Of a stretch of 12,069 bases of DNA, positions 11,794-12,069 are shown piece by piece. The first letter of the stretch is position 1. Each line of letters starts with the position of its first letter. The notes beneath the pieces were generated by a model, which was given only the letters and a program-made list of their open reading frames with translations, made no database searches and had not been told where the DNA came from. A program made the position numbers and the translations under genes. The stretch comes from JANLQX01 sp043775075 (lineage in GTDB: Bacteria > Actinomycetota > Acidimicrobiia > Acidimicrobiales > JANYDT01), in assembly GCA_043775075.1 (NCBI GenBank), contig JAYVSS010000193.1, positions 1 to 12,069 on the forward strand, read 5' to 3'.

Positions 11794-12069
11794 GCGACGT
11801 CGGCCGTTCTTCCCGAACTTGAGTCGTTGATGACGAGCTGGGCGGTCGGGTCAAGCTCCATGACCTGCCAGGGAAGGCCGAGTTCGGCGACGAGCGTGAG
11901 AAACGGGGCCGGATCGAGCTGTTCGAGATTCCACACCCCCGGCTTATTCCATCCCCCCTGCACAAAGAGCATCGCCGCGGCCACGACGGGCACGCCGGTG
12001 GTGAAGCTGATCGCCTGGGCCTCAACCTCGCGATAGGTCGCTTCGTGGTCGCAGACGTTGTAGATGAAG
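11790..12069 (-). CDS. Carboxynorspermidine/carboxyspermidine dehydrogenase (saccharopine dehydrogenase-like), C-terminal part
   Basis: Partial: the 5' end lies beyond the window, and the frame is open from 12068 down to TGA at 11790-11792. The visible 92 residues begin FIYNVCDHEATYREVEAQAISFTTGVP and end DPTAQLVINDSSSGRTADVA. The segment YNVCDHE...QAISFTTGVPVVAAAMLF and the later GVWNLEQLDPAPFLTLVAELGLPWQV are typical of the C-terminus of the saccharopine-dehydrogenase-like enzyme that condenses aspartate semialdehyde with putrescine or 1,3-diaminopropane, using NADPH. Its neighbour nspC, overlapped by GTGA, makes this identification much stronger than sequence alone. A plain saccharopine dehydrogenase is the alternative, and is less likely in this context. 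Confidence 0.88.
   Translation of the reverse strand, partial: FIYNVCDHEATYREVEAQAISFTTGVPVVAAAMLFVQGGWNKPGVWNLEQLDPAPFLTLVAELGLPWQVMELDPTAQLVINDSSSGRTADVA

Overview
The window is a GC-rich stretch of chromosome, tightly packed, with frequent GTG starts, stop/start overlaps and short gaps. The gene content (TypA, a GlcDEF-type glycolate oxidase, GcvT, small conserved proteins with no family name, a possible leaderless promoter) fits an actinomycetote. The style of the proteins suggests the class Acidimicrobiia, but this is an inference from protein resemblance and not a proven placement. No tRNA, rRNA, insertion sequence, phage gene or CRISPR array was seen.

Layout from left to right. (1) 2-391 (+) is the 3' end of a glycine-cleavage T protein. 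It converges on a minus-strand group of three genes read from right to left: a 71-aa conserved protein (2375-2160), a class-C-beta-lactamase-like serine hydrolase (2160-1264) and an adducin-type class II aldolase homologue (1221-427). A GC hairpin lies between the convergent ends. (2) 2376-2554 is a divergent promoter region. It leads rightwards into an 86-aa protein with four cysteines and a very acidic tail (2555-2815). (3) 2816-2962 carries a 33-bp tandem repeat whose units are imperfect palindromes, then a perfect 16-bp palindrome, just ahead of typA/bipA (2963-4861), a ribosome-associated translational GTPase. (4) 5000-6544 encodes a secreted protein: signal peptide, Lys/Thr/Pro-rich linker, a TIM-barrel glycosidase-like domain with a chitinase-type motif, and a proline-rich tail ending in (TLP) repeats. 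(5) 6699-10386 is a translationally coupled glcD-glcE-glcF operon for oxidation of glycolate (or a related 2-hydroxyacid) to glyoxylate, followed 30 bp later by a 66-aa charged helical protein (10417-10617). (6) 10654-12069 (-) holds two coupled genes of the alternative polyamine pathway: carboxy(nor)spermidine dehydrogenase, cut by the window end, and carboxy(nor)spermidine decarboxylase (nspC).

Metabolically, glycolate oxidase yields glyoxylate, which could be transaminated to glycine, and the glycine cleavage system (gcvT) could then consume it. The two sets are separated by unrelated genes, so this link is only metabolic inference. The polyamine pair would make spermidine or norspermidine from aspartate semialdehyde plus a diamine. 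I found no convincing new multi-gene system. The items most worth checking are the palindrome array in front of typA, the secreted glycosidase-like protein, the interleaved inverted repeats before glcD, and the Cys4/acidic-tail small protein.
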